The notes below the pieces were generated by a model. It was not told the origin of the DNA and searched no databases. It saw only the letters and a list, made by a program, of their open reading frames with translations. The translations under genes and the position numbers were made by a program. From Rhizomicrobium sp. (GTDB taxonomy: Bacteria; Pseudomonadota; Alphaproteobacteria; Micropepsales; Micropepsaceae), in assembly GCA_037200045.1 (NCBI GenBank), contig JBBCHM010000001.1, positions 2,604,001 through 2,668,000 of the forward strand: a stretch of 64,000 bases of DNA. The letters run 5' to 3'. Of this stretch, positions 53,219 to 61,026 are shown one piece after another. Numbering within the stretch: the stretch's first letter is position 1; each line of letters starts with the position of its first letter.

Positions 53219-53503
53219 TCACGTCTCCGCCAAGTCGTTCCAATCGGGATTGTCCGTGCGTATCAGATTAATCTTCCAAGCGCGCGGCCACTTCTTGATC
53301 CGCTTTTCGCGCTGGATGGCGGGATGCGCCTGCGCATGTTCTTCGAAATAGACGAGCGTCTTCACGTCGTACTTCTTGGTAAAGCCCTCGAACAGCCCTT
53401 CGCGATGCTGAAAGACGCGTGCTTCGATATCGCTTGTCACGCCGGTGTAGAGCGTGCCCCACGGCTTGCTGGCCATGATGTAGACCCAGAAGCCCTTGGT
53501 CAT
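53219..53503 (-). CDS. GIY-YIG family nuclease
   Basis: 94 aa. The motif is FWVYIMASKPWGTLYTGVTSDIEARVFQH: GIY appears as VYI and YIG as YTG, with the catalytic Arg in the IEARVFQH helix and a late Glu in YFEEHAQAH. KKYDVKTLVYFEEHAQAHPAIQREKRIKKWPRAWKINLI is characteristic of the small stand-alone UPF0213/endonuclease-like group, which is found in many copies in some alphaproteobacteria. The gene sits between two inverted repeat arms of family A, and that placement suggests it mobilises or maintains those repeats (inference). It interrupts the yfiH - midA neighbourhood. Confidence 0.88.
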   Translation of the reverse strand: MTKGFWVYIMASKPWGTLYTGVTSDIEARVFQHREGLFEGFTKKYDVKTLVYFEEHAQAHPAIQREKRIKKWPRAWKINLIRTDNPDWNDLAET

Positions 53504-53540
53504 CGAGATTGCCCGCCGACAGCAGCGCACTATAGCGAGA

Positions 53541-53577
53541 AGAAAATTGGATCGCCCGCATAAAGCGGGCGATGACG
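53541..53577 (-). repeat. Right inverted arm of the GIY-YIG element (family A)
   Basis: A 37-nt arm, inverted relative to 53153-53189 and identical, as its reverse complement, to the left arm of the gene-less repeat at 47477-47513. The outer edges of the two arms define a 425-bp unit. Confidence 0.85.
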
Positions 53578-53605
53578 ATCCTAATTTGTAAATTATCAAA
53601 AAACG

Positions 53606-53659
53606 CGTCATCGCCCGGCCCACGCTGTCTCTAGGCCTGTCCGGGCGACCCAATTTTCT
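53606..53659 (+). repeat. Extra family A arm with inserted loop
   Basis: CGTCATCGCCCGG ... CCGGGCGACCCAATTTTCT matches the left arm of the GIY-YIG element, but its hairpin loop is about 17 bp longer. It sits 28 bp outside the right arm, so the locus holds three arms. Confidence 0.7.
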
Positions 53660-53696
53660 CGTGCGGCCGAATCGGTTCCGAAGGAGACGGCGAGCG

Positions 53697-54797
53697 TCAA
53701 AATCCCGCCGGCGTCGGCGCGTTCTTTGGCACGATCGCCAGCGCCTTGAACAGCGTGCCCATCTGCTCGGGCAGGATCAGCCGCTCCAATTGCCGCCGCA
53801 CCTCCGGTGCCTCGCTCAGATGGCCCGTCCAGCGCGTTCCCATCCTTTGGCTCCGCGCCAGCTTTTCCGCCCGCGCGACGATGCCGAGCGCGGTCAGGAA
53901 CGCGCCCTGTTCCACCGGCCCGCAGGCGCTCGCGCCGCCGCGCACCGCCGCGTCGGCGAGCGCGTTGAAATCGATATGCGCCGACAGATCGCGCGTGCCC
54001 GGCGCCGCCAGCACGTCGGAGAAGGCGTGGCTCGCCACCGCCTGCAGCGTCTCGCCGAAGCCCGGCGCGTCATAGCCGTAATCGACGATCAGCGCCGCGC
54101 CGCCATGCTGCGCGATCCGGTGGCCGATCTCCTCCACCAGCGCCTCGCCGGCGGGTGAGGTCTCATAGACGCCGCCCGGCGGCGCGCCATCGCGGTTCGC
54201 CGGCAGCTTGGCCGAGGGATAAGGCACCGGCGACAGCGCGAAGCCGAGCGTACCGGTCTCGTCAACCGTCACCATCCGCTCGCACCAGCCGCGCGCGGTC
54301 TTCACATATTGGTGGATCGGCAGCGCGTCGAAAAACTCGTTGGCGACCAGGAACAGCGGCCGGTCCGCCGGCACCGCGTCGAAGCTCGCCACCGAGCGGA
54401 TCGGAACGTCGATCCCTTCGAGCGCCGCCTGCTGGATCGTCTCCAGCACCGGGCTGGCCTCGACCAGCACGACCTCGATCTGCCGGCGGAACTCCGGCAC
54501 CAGCTTGAGCGCACGCAGCGCATCGCCCATCAGCGTGCCGCGCCCCGGCCCAAGTTCGACCAGCACCGGCCGCGCCGGCCGTCCCTGGTCCGCCCAGGCC
54601 TGTGCCAGCCACAGCCCGACGAGTTCGCCGAACATCTGGCTCACCTCCGGCGCGGTGATGAAATCCACCCGCAGGGGATCGCGCGTCGCGTAATAGCCTT
54701 CGCGCGGATCGAGCAGCGCCATGGTCATGAACTGCGCGATCGGCATCGGCCCCTGGGCCACGATCGCCGCCGCGATGCGCGCGCCGAGCGCCGTCAT
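53697..54797 (-). CDS. SAM-dependent methyltransferase, NDUFAF7/MidA family
   Basis: 366 aa from the ATG that overlaps the lgt stop (ATGA). NDUFAF7/MidA features: PMPIAQFMTMALLDPREGYYATRDPLRVDFITAPEVSQMFGELVGLWL, the SAM-binding VLVELGPGRGTLM, and NEFFDALPIHQYVKT. The mitochondrial homologue dimethylates an arginine of complex I, and a similar protein-arginine role is possible here. It lies downstream of lgt in the common alphaproteobacterial order lgt-midA-yfiH, now broken by the GIY-YIG element. Confidence 0.88.
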   Translation of the reverse strand: MTALGARIAAAIVAQGPMPIAQFMTMALLDPREGYYATRDPLRVDFITAPEVSQMFGELVGLWLAQAWADQGRPARPVLVELGPGRGTLMGDALRALKLVPEFRRQIEVVLVEASPVLETIQQAALEGIDVPIRSVASFDAVPADRPLFLVANEFFDALPIHQYVKTARGWCERMVTVDETGTLGFALSPVPYPSAKLPANRDGAPPGGVYETSPAGEALVEEIGHRIAQHGGAALIVDYGYDAPGFGETLQAVASHAFSDVLAAPGTRDLSAHIDFNALADAAVRGGASACGPVEQGAFLTALGIVARAEKLARSQRMGTRWTGHLSEAPEVRRQLERLILPEQMGTLFKALAIVPKNAPTPAGF

Positions 54798-55723
54798 GCC
54801 CGCCCGTTGGCGTGCGGCTTCAGCGCCGCCCACAGGAAATACCCCGCCGCGATCCATAGCGGGATCGACAGCGCCATGCCCATGCTGAACCAGCCGAGGA
54901 ACGGCCCGTCCGGCTCGCGCCAGAACTCGACCACGAAGCGGAACACGCCATAGCCGGCGAAGAACAATCCGGTCAGCAGCGCCGGCCGCTCATTCGCCTT
55001 GTAGACGCGCAGCGCGATCTGCAGGATCGCGAACAGCACCAGCCCTTCGAGGAACGCCTCGTACAACTGGCTCGGATGGCGCGCGATGGGACCGGCGGGG
55101 CAGCCGCCGTGAATCGCCTCGATATATCGGTTGCAGAACACCATCGCCCAGGGCACGTCGGTCGGCTTGCCCCACAATTCGCCGTTGATGAAATTGGCGA
55201 TGCGGCCGAAGAACAATCCGATCGGCGCCACCACCGCGATCATGTCGGCGACCGGGAAAAGCTGCAGTCTGTTCTTGCGGCAGAACAGCCAGATCGCCAG
55301 CGCCACGCCGGCGAGCCCGCCATGGAAGGACATCCCGCCCTCCCAGATCGTGATCAGGTGCATCGGATGATAGAGGAAGCCGAGCGGCAGGTTCGGTCCG
55401 TCCGGCATATGACACATCGCCGTCTCCGGCGAGGCGGCGCACAGCGCGATGCCGTAGAACAGGATCCAGCCCAGCCGCCCGCCCAGGATCACGCCGAAGG
55501 TCGCCCATACCACGAGGTCGCCGATCTGGTCGGCGGTGATCGGCGCCTTGCCGGCGAAGGTCGGATTCTTCCACAGCCTGGCCTCGCGCGTCATCCGCGA
55601 CGCGGCCCACCAGCCGAACAGCAGGCCCGCGATATAGGAGATCGCGTACCAGCGGATGGCGAACGGCCCCAGCTGGACCAGGATGGGGTCGATGGCGGGA
55701 TAGGGCAGCAGGGCCGGAATCAT
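54794..55723 (-). CDS. lgt: Prolipoprotein diacylglyceryl transferase
   Basis: 309 aa, seven membrane helices. Lgt moves diacylglyceryl from phosphatidylglycerol to the lipobox Cys of pre-lipoproteins. The PROSITE-type signature GRIANFINGELWGKPTDVPWA is intact, with HGGLAGVALAIW carrying the functional His and PSQLYEAFLEG near the C-terminus. Divergent from ubiK. Confidence 0.96.
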   Translation of the reverse strand: MIPALLPYPAIDPILVQLGPFAIRWYAISYIAGLLFGWWAASRMTREARLWKNPTFAGKAPITADQIGDLVVWATFGVILGGRLGWILFYGIALCAASPETAMCHMPDGPNLPLGFLYHPMHLITIWEGGMSFHGGLAGVALAIWLFCRKNRLQLFPVADMIAVVAPIGLFFGRIANFINGELWGKPTDVPWAMVFCNRYIEAIHGGCPAGPIARHPSQLYEAFLEGLVLFAILQIALRVYKANERPALLTGLFFAGYGVFRFVVEFWREPDGPFLGWFSMGMALSIPLWIAAGYFLWAALKPHANGRA

Positions 55724-55818
55724 GAGCGAACCACGTCCGTTTCGCGCGCGCCTGTCAAGCGGCGCGCCTTGCCGCGGACGGCGTCCACCGCCATATAAGT
55801 CGGGACAGGAGGCCCTTC

Positions 55819-56070
55819 ATGGCTCAAACCGACAATCCGTTCCTCGACGGCATGGCCCGGCTCTTCACCGACGCCGCCGGCGCGGCCAAGAGCGTGCGCG
55901 ACGAGATCGACACCTTTGTGAAGCACCGGCTGGAGAAGCTGGTCGCCGACATGGATTTCGTGCCGCGCGAGGAGTTCGAGGCGGTCAAAGCGATGGCCGC
56001 CAAGGCGCGCACCGAGAACGAAGCGCTGGAAAAGAGAATCGCCGCGCTGGAGGCGAAGCAGGCGCCGTAG
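55819..56070 (+). CDS. ubiK: Ubiquinone biosynthesis accessory factor UbiK
   Basis: 83 aa. BMFP/UbiK layout: an amphipathic N-terminal helix (NPFLDGMARLFTDAAGAAKSVRDEI) and a C-terminal coiled coil (DFVPREEFEAVKAMAAKARTENEALEKRIAALEAK). UbiK assists the aerobic ubiquinone pathway with UbiJ and binds lipids. AGGAGG precedes the ATG. Monocistronic and followed by a family E palindrome. Confidence 0.88.
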   Translation: MAQTDNPFLDGMARLFTDAAGAAKSVRDEIDTFVKHRLEKLVADMDFVPREEFEAVKAMAAKARTENEALEKRIAALEAKQAP

Positions 56071-56075
56071 TCAAA

Positions 56076-56245
56076 CCCTCCCGTTTACGGGAGGGTCGAA
56101 ATTTGGATCGCGGAGCGAGACAAATTTCGGGGAGGGGGAAAGCCTCTCCGTGAAGGCACGAACCGCGCCGCTGTCCCCTCCCCGTCCATACGCTGTCGCT
56201 ATGGACTTTGCTGCGCAAATTTCGACCCTCCCGCAGGCGGGAGGT
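56076..56245. repeat. Intergenic palindromic element, family E
   Basis: CCCTCCCGTTTACGGGAGGG opens the element 5 bp after the ubiK stop and CCCTCCCGCAGGCGGGAGG closes it. Inner arms (GGGGAGGGG / CCCCTCCCC) are also inverted. The rest of the gap to 56405 shows no gene. Confidence 0.75.
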
Positions 56246-56404
56246 TAGCCGCGCACCGATTCAAATCGCCGCATCCCGAACCCTGTGGATGCACCGGACT
56301 GTCCAGAGTCTGTTGGAGTCGGACTCTTGTGCCGCCACAAAATCTTGTGCCAGTTTGATTCACGACTGCTTCGCGTTGCGTCGCGGTCGGATCCGGAGCG
56401 CTCG

Positions 56405-56908
56405 ATGACCGTCCTGCATTACGACGAGGCCCCTGCCGCCATTCATCCGATCGACATGCTCGAACGGGCGGTCGAGGAGAACGGCTGGGCGTTCGAGCGC
56501 GCCGGCCGCGACGAGCTCAATCTCTCCGTCGCCGGGCGCTGGAGCGACCATCATTTCAGCTTCTCCTGGCGCGAGGACCTTCAGTCGCTGCACCTCTCCA
56601 GCGCCTTCGACATGCGCATCACCGACGGCACGCGGCGCAGCAACGTCGCCGATCTTCTCATGTATGTGAACGCGCGGCTGTGGATCGGCCATTTCGACCT
56701 GTGGCCGGAGGACGGCACCATCGTCTTCCGCCACGCGATGATCTTCCCCGACGCGCGCGCCTCGGCCTCGCAATGCGAAGCGCTGCTGAACCTCGCGCTC
56801 GAAGCCTGCGAGCATTATTATCCGGCCTTCCAGTTCGTGTTGTGGGGCGGCAAGACCGCCGAGGAAGCCGTCGCGGCCGCGGTGCTGGAGTGCGCGGGTC
56901 AGGCGTGA
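56405..56908 (+). CDS. YbjN domain protein
   Basis: 167 aa, intact. YbjN/T3SC-like fold: HPIDMLERAVEENGWAFERAGRDELNLSVAGRWSDHHFSFSWREDLQSLHLSSAFDMRI and HFDLWPEDGTIVFRHAM. In alphaproteobacteria this protein regularly precedes proC, as here, with overlap of its stop and the proC start (GTGA). Function unknown; the fold resembles type III secretion chaperones. Confidence 0.85.
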   Translation: MTVLHYDEAPAAIHPIDMLERAVEENGWAFERAGRDELNLSVAGRWSDHHFSFSWREDLQSLHLSSAFDMRITDGTRRSNVADLLMYVNARLWIGHFDLWPEDGTIVFRHAMIFPDARASASQCEALLNLALEACEHYYPAFQFVLWGGKTAEEAVAAAVLECAGQA

Positions 56909-57712
56909 GCCCCATCCTCCTCGTCGGCGCCGGGCGCATGGGTTCGGCGCTGCTGAAGGGCTGGTCGACGCGCGGGCTCGGCCCGGTGATCGCGGTCGAA
57001 CCGTCGCCGTCGCCCGAGTTGAAGGCGCTCGCGAAGAAGAACCGCATCGCGCTGTTCGCGAGCGTCGCGCAACTCGACTCCGTCCGCGCCCCGCGCCTGC
57101 GTCGTCGCGCTGAAGCCGCAGATATTGAAGACCGAGGCCGCCGCGCTCGCGCCCCTGGCGCGCAGCGGCGCATTGATGCTCTCCATCGCCGCCGGCACGA
57201 CGATCGCCGTGATGCGCCAGGCCTGGGGTCCGCGGGCGCGGATCGTGCGCGCCATGCCCAACACGCCCGGCGCCATCGGCCGCGGCATCACCGCGCTGTT
57301 CGCGGGCAAGGGTGTCACCGCGCCGGATAAGGCACTCGCCGAAGCGCTGCTCTCCGCGCTGGGCGAAACCCTCTGGGTCAAGCGCGAATCGGATATCGAC
57401 ACCGTCACCGCCGTCTCCGGCTCCGGTCCGGCCTATGTCTTCCTGCTCGCCGAGGCGCTGGCCGATGCGGCGGAGGCCGAAGGTCTGCCGCGTGCCCTCG
57501 CGGAAAAACTCGCGCGCGCGACGGTGGCGGGTGCGGGGGCCTTGCTCGACGCCGATCCGTCCGCGCCGTCGGAGCTGCGCCGCGCCGTGACCAGCCCCGG
57601 CGGCACGACCGAGGCGGCGTTGAACGTGCTGATGGCGAAGACCGGTCTCACACCGCTGATGCGCAGAGCCGTCGCCGCGGCGCACAAGCGGGCAAAGCAA
57701 CTGGGCACCTGA
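56905..57712 (+). CDS. proC: Pyrroline-5-carboxylate reductase, frameshifted
   Basis: About 268 aa from a GTG that overlaps the YbjN stop, across one frame change near 57088. First part: ILLVGAGRMGSALLKGW (NADPH site). After the break the other frame reads ACVVALKPQILKTEAAALAPL, then RIVRAMPNTPGAIGRG, and SGSGPAYVFLLAEALADAAEAEGLPR ... AVTSPGGTTEAALNVL (signature). ProC makes proline from pyrroline-5-carboxylate with NADPH. One extra base explains the break; the enzyme is otherwise complete. Confidence 0.87.
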
Positions 57713-57715
57713 CAA

Positions 57716-57864
57716 CCCTCCCGCTTGCGGGAGGGTCGAAATTTGCGCAGCAAATTTCGGGGAGGGGACAGTCTCAACAGAAGAGTTCGGTTGTCGACAC
57801 CGTCCCCTCCCCGAAAAATTCTCACTGCGTTCGAATTTTTCGACCCTCCCGCGAGCGGGAGGGT
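57716..57864. repeat. Intergenic palindromic element, family E
   Basis: CCCTCCCGCTTGCGGGAGGG and CCCTCCCGCGAGCGGGAGGG bound the element, with inverted inner arms (CGAAATTTGCG, GGGGAGGGGAC / GTCCCCTCCCC). It lies exactly between the convergent stops of proC and the histidine kinase gene, 3 and 5 bp from each. Confidence 0.8.
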
Positions 57865-57869
57865 AAAAT

Positions 57870-59225
57870 TCACACTGGCAGCCTGATCGTCGCGCGCAGG
57901 CCGCCCATCGGGCTCTTGTCCAGGAGGATGTCGCCGCCGTGCGCCCGCGCGATGTCGCGCGCGATGGCAAGCCCCAGCCCCGAACCGCCGGTCTGCAGAT
58001 TGCGCCCCTCGTCCAGCCGGTGGAACGGGCGGAACGCTTCCTCGCGCCGCTCGGCGGGAATGCCCGGCCCGTCGTCGTCGACGATCAGCCGCACGAAGCG
58101 CTCGTCGCGCACCGCCGTCACCTTCGCCTGGCGCCCGTATTTCAGCGCGTTCTCGATCAGATTGGTCAGGCAGCGGCGCAGCGCCTTGCGCTTGACGTCG
58201 AGCAGGATCGGCCCCGGCGCCTCGACCGAGACGTTCGCCTGCTCCATGCCGAGCGCCCCGGCGCAGGCCGCCGCCGCGTCGCGCGCCAGATCGCTCAAAT
58301 CCTCCGGCGTCGATTGCTCGCCGCCCTCGCCGCGCGCGAAGTCGAGATATTCGTTCAGCATGTATTCCATCTCGGCGATGTCGCCGCGCAGCGCCTGGAT
58401 GTCGGGGCTTTCCTCCATCATCGCGAGCTGCAGCTTCATGCGCGACAAGGGCGTCTTCATGTCGTGGCTGATGCCGGCCAGCATCTCGGTGCGCTGGCCG
58501 ACATGGCGCTCGATGCGCTGGCGCATGGTGAGGAAGGCCTGTGCCGCGCGCCGCACTTCGGTGGCGCCGTAAGGCTTGAAGTCCGGCACCGCGCGGCCCT
58601 TGCCGAACGCCTCCGATGCCAGCGCCAGCCGCTCGATGGGCCGCACCTGGTTGCGCAGGAACAGGATCGCGATGGCGAGCAGGATCAGCGAGGATCCCGC
58701 CGTCAGCCCGATGAAGATGTCGGGGCTCGTCACCGTCACGCGGCTGCGCGGCACCAGCATCTGCAGCACGCCGTCATGCACCTCGATCCTTATGTCGATC
58801 GTGCGGTCGCCGCTCGACACCTCGAAATGCCGCTTGACCGCGATCTGCTGCGCCACCACGTCGTCCAGCGCCCGGTCGATGGTGCTGCGCCGCTGCCGCG
58901 CCGGCGGCTCGATTTGCTGGCCGGGCAGGAACACCACCGGATAGTCCAGCATGCGCGCCGCCAGCGCCCGCAGCCGCACCCGCTCCGCCGGCGCGCTGGT
59001 GTCTTCGAGGGCCACCAGGAACGCCGCGTCGGCGGCGATGTCGCGCGCCATCCAATGCGTCGTGGTGTCCAGATGCCGCTCGAAGAAGACGTAAGTGATC
59101 ACGCCCATCAGCAGCACCATCGGCATGCCGATGATCAGCAGCGAGCGCCAGAACAACCCGCGCGGCAGGAAGCGCTTCATGTAGCGGAACGGATCGTAGC
59201 GGGCGAGGCCGCGGTCAACTGACAC
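57870..59225 (-). CDS. EnvZ-like sensor histidine kinase
   Basis: 451 aa from a GTG that overlaps the end of the response-regulator gene; an ATG at 59180 is an alternative. Two membrane helices (LLIIGMPMVLLMGVITYVFF; LTAGSSLILLAIAILFL) flank a periplasmic sensor of about 120 residues. HAMP, then the phosphorylated His in GISHDMKTPLSRMKLQL, N box LTNLIENALKYG, and G boxes DDDGPGIP and GGSGLGLAIARD. EnvZ/PetP-type kinase in a coupled pair with the OmpR-like regulator upstream. Signal unknown. Confidence 0.9.
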   Translation of the reverse strand: MSVDRGLARYDPFRYMKRFLPRGLFWRSLLIIGMPMVLLMGVITYVFFERHLDTTTHWMARDIAADAAFLVALEDTSAPAERVRLRALAARMLDYPVVFLPGQQIEPPARQRRSTIDRALDDVVAQQIAVKRHFEVSSGDRTIDIRIEVHDGVLQMLVPRSRVTVTSPDIFIGLTAGSSLILLAIAILFLRNQVRPIERLALASEAFGKGRAVPDFKPYGATEVRRAAQAFLTMRQRIERHVGQRTEMLAGISHDMKTPLSRMKLQLAMMEESPDIQALRGDIAEMEYMLNEYLDFARGEGGEQSTPEDLSDLARDAAAACAGALGMEQANVSVEAPGPILLDVKRKALRRCLTNLIENALKYGRQAKVTAVRDERFVRLIVDDDGPGIPAERREEAFRPFHRLDEGRNLQTGGSGLGLAIARDIARAHGGDILLDKSPMGGLRATIRLPV

Positions 59226-59922
59226 GGTCCGGCACCAGCACATAGCCCACGCCGCGCACCGTCTGCAGGTAGAGCGGCAGCTTGGGGTCTTCCTCGATCT
59301 TGCGGCGCAGCCGCGTCACCTGCACGTCGATCGAGCGCTCCAGCGCCACGCCCAGCCGGGTGCACAGATCGCTGCGCGAGAAGCTGCGCCCCGCATTCGC
59401 CGCGAACAGCTTCAGCAGCGCGGCCTCCGAACTCGTCAGGTGCACCGGCTTGCCCTTGCGGCGAAGCTGGCCGCGCTCCGGATCGTAGACCGCCTCGCCC
59501 ATCTTCACTTCGGCATGCGCGTTGCTGGCCGGCGGCCCGGCGCGGCGCAGGAGCGCGTTGACCCGCAGCACCAGCTCGCGCGGCTCGAACGGCTTGGGCA
59601 GGTAGTCGTCGGCGCCCAGCTCCAGCCCCGCGATGCGGTCCTCGGCCTCCGCCTTGGCGGTCAGCATCAGGATCGGCACGGTGGAATTCTCCCGCACGGA
59701 TTTGGTCAGGTCGAAGCCCGACTCGCCCGGCATCATCACGTCCAGCACCAGAAGGTCGAAGGCGAAGCTCTTCATCAGGGCGCGCGCCCCCGCCGCGTCC
59801 GCCGCCGCCGTCACGCGATAGCCGTTCGAGGTCAGGTAGCGGTGGAGCAGCGAGCGCAGCCGCTCGTCGTCGTCCACCACCAGCAGATGCGGGTCTTCCA
59901 TCGAAGACTGGGCGGCGGTCAT
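59215..59922 (-). CDS. OmpR-like response regulator
   Basis: 235 aa. Receiver domain: acidic pair in LLVVDDDERLR, phospho-Asp in LLVLDVMMPGESG, Lys in YLPKPFEPREL. Winged-helix DNA-binding domain: LTSSEAALLKLFAANAGRSFSRSDLC ... ERSIDVQVTRLRRKIEEDPKLPLYLQTVRGVGYVL. Start at 59922 by domain comparison. Resembles PetR/ChvI-type OmpR proteins. Divergent from ilvE; targets unknown. Confidence 0.92.
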   Translation of the reverse strand: MTAAQSSMEDPHLLVVDDDERLRSLLHRYLTSNGYRVTAAADAAGARALMKSFAFDLLVLDVMMPGESGFDLTKSVRENSTVPILMLTAKAEAEDRIAGLELGADDYLPKPFEPRELVLRVNALLRRAGPPASNAHAEVKMGEAVYDPERGQLRRKGKPVHLTSSEAALLKLFAANAGRSFSRSDLCTRLGVALERSIDVQVTRLRRKIEEDPKLPLYLQTVRGVGYVLVPDRVS

Positions 59923-60046
59923 GGCAGCTATTCCCGATGCCTTGTTTGCATGCCCTTCCCCGGCGCTATAATACCGGCAAAAGGACCCTAACCCCTTGCG
60001 ATAACTAGGCTGAACCCGGCGCCCGGGCAAGGCCGGAAAGACCCCA

Positions 60047-60955
60047 ATGGCCGACATCATCCCCTTCGATCAGCGCCAGGGCCACCTCTGGCATGACGGC
60101 CATATGGTGAAATGGGGCGACGCCAAGACCCATGTCCTGACCCACGGCCTGCATTACGGCTCCTGCGTGTTCGAGGGCGAGCGCATCTACAACGGCCGCA
60201 TCTACAAGCTGGAGGAGCACACCGAGCGGCTCTTTGCCTCCGCCAAGATCCTGGGCATGCACATTCCGTTCACCCGGGAGACGATCAACGAGGCCTGCAT
60301 CGAGGCGGCGGCGGTGCAGGGCATCGTCGACGGCTATATCCGCCCCGTGGTCTTTCGGGGCAGCGAACAGATGGCGGTCAGCGCCCAGAACAGCCACATC
60401 CATGTCGCGATCGCCTGCTGGCAGTGGCCGAGCTATTTCGATCCGAAGGAGAAGCTGAAGGGCATCCGCCTGGCGATCGCCGACTGGAAGCGCCCGGCGC
60501 CCGACACAGCGCCGACCCAGGCCAAGGCCGCCGGCCTCTACATGATCTGCACGCTGTCCAAGCACGCCGCTGAAGCCGCCGGCTATGCCGACGCGCTGAT
60601 GTACGACTATCGCGGCTATGTCGCGGAGGCGACCGGCGCCAACGTGTTCTTCGTCAAGGACGGGGAGCTGCACACGCCGACGCCGGATTGTTTCCTCAAC
60701 GGCATCACGCGCCAATCGGTGATCGAGCTCGCCAAGGCGCGCCAGATCCCGGTGAACGTCCGCCACATCGAGCCGAAGGAGCTGATCCATTTCACGGAGT
60801 GCTTCATCACCGGCTCGGCGGCGGAAGTGACCCCGGTAAGCGAGGTCGGCCCCTACCGCTTCAAGCCCGGCCAGATCAGCGAGACACTGATGAACGACTA
60901 CGCCGAGGACGTGCGGGCGGAAAAGAGCCGCGTGGTGTTGCCGAAGGCGGGGTAG
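60047..60955 (+). CDS. ilvE: Branched-chain amino acid aminotransferase
   Basis: 302 aa fold-type IV PLP enzyme. THGLHYGSCVFEGERIYNGRIYKLEEHTERL is the N-terminal signature; the PLP lysine is in TQAKAAGLYMICTLSKHAAEAAGYADAL; FLNGITRQSVIELA and CFITGSAAEVTPV complete the active site. It carries out the last step of leucine, isoleucine and valine synthesis and the first of their breakdown. GGAAAG precedes the ATG. Monocistronic. Confidence 0.93.
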   Translation: MADIIPFDQRQGHLWHDGHMVKWGDAKTHVLTHGLHYGSCVFEGERIYNGRIYKLEEHTERLFASAKILGMHIPFTRETINEACIEAAAVQGIVDGYIRPVVFRGSEQMAVSAQNSHIHVAIACWQWPSYFDPKEKLKGIRLAIADWKRPAPDTAPTQAKAAGLYMICTLSKHAAEAAGYADALMYDYRGYVAEATGANVFFVKDGELHTPTPDCFLNGITRQSVIELAKARQIPVNVRHIEPKELIHFTECFITGSAAEVTPVSEVGPYRFKPGQISETLMNDYAEDVRAEKSRVVLPKAG

Positions 60956-61003
60956 GGCGGTGGGCTTTGGCCTGTTGTTTTGGATCGAAATGCCTTATAT
61001 TAT

Positions 61004-61019
61004 GCCCCTAAAATAGGGC
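61004..61019. promoter_or_regulatory. Inverted repeat before the Xre/RES pair
   Basis: GCCCCTA-AAA-TAGGGC, flanked by AT-rich sequence, ends 7 bp before the Xre-type ATG. Probably the autoregulatory site of the antitoxin (inference). Confidence 0.45.
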
Positions 61020-61026
61020 AAAATAT

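Noticed and set aside
53153..53577. Target-site duplication around the GIY-YIG unit
   Set aside because: The bases directly outside the two arms do not match, so no duplication can be claimed.
53153..53660. CRISPR array or tandem repeat
   Set aside because: Arms are inverted, spaced irregularly, and surround a gene; there are no regular repeat-spacer units.
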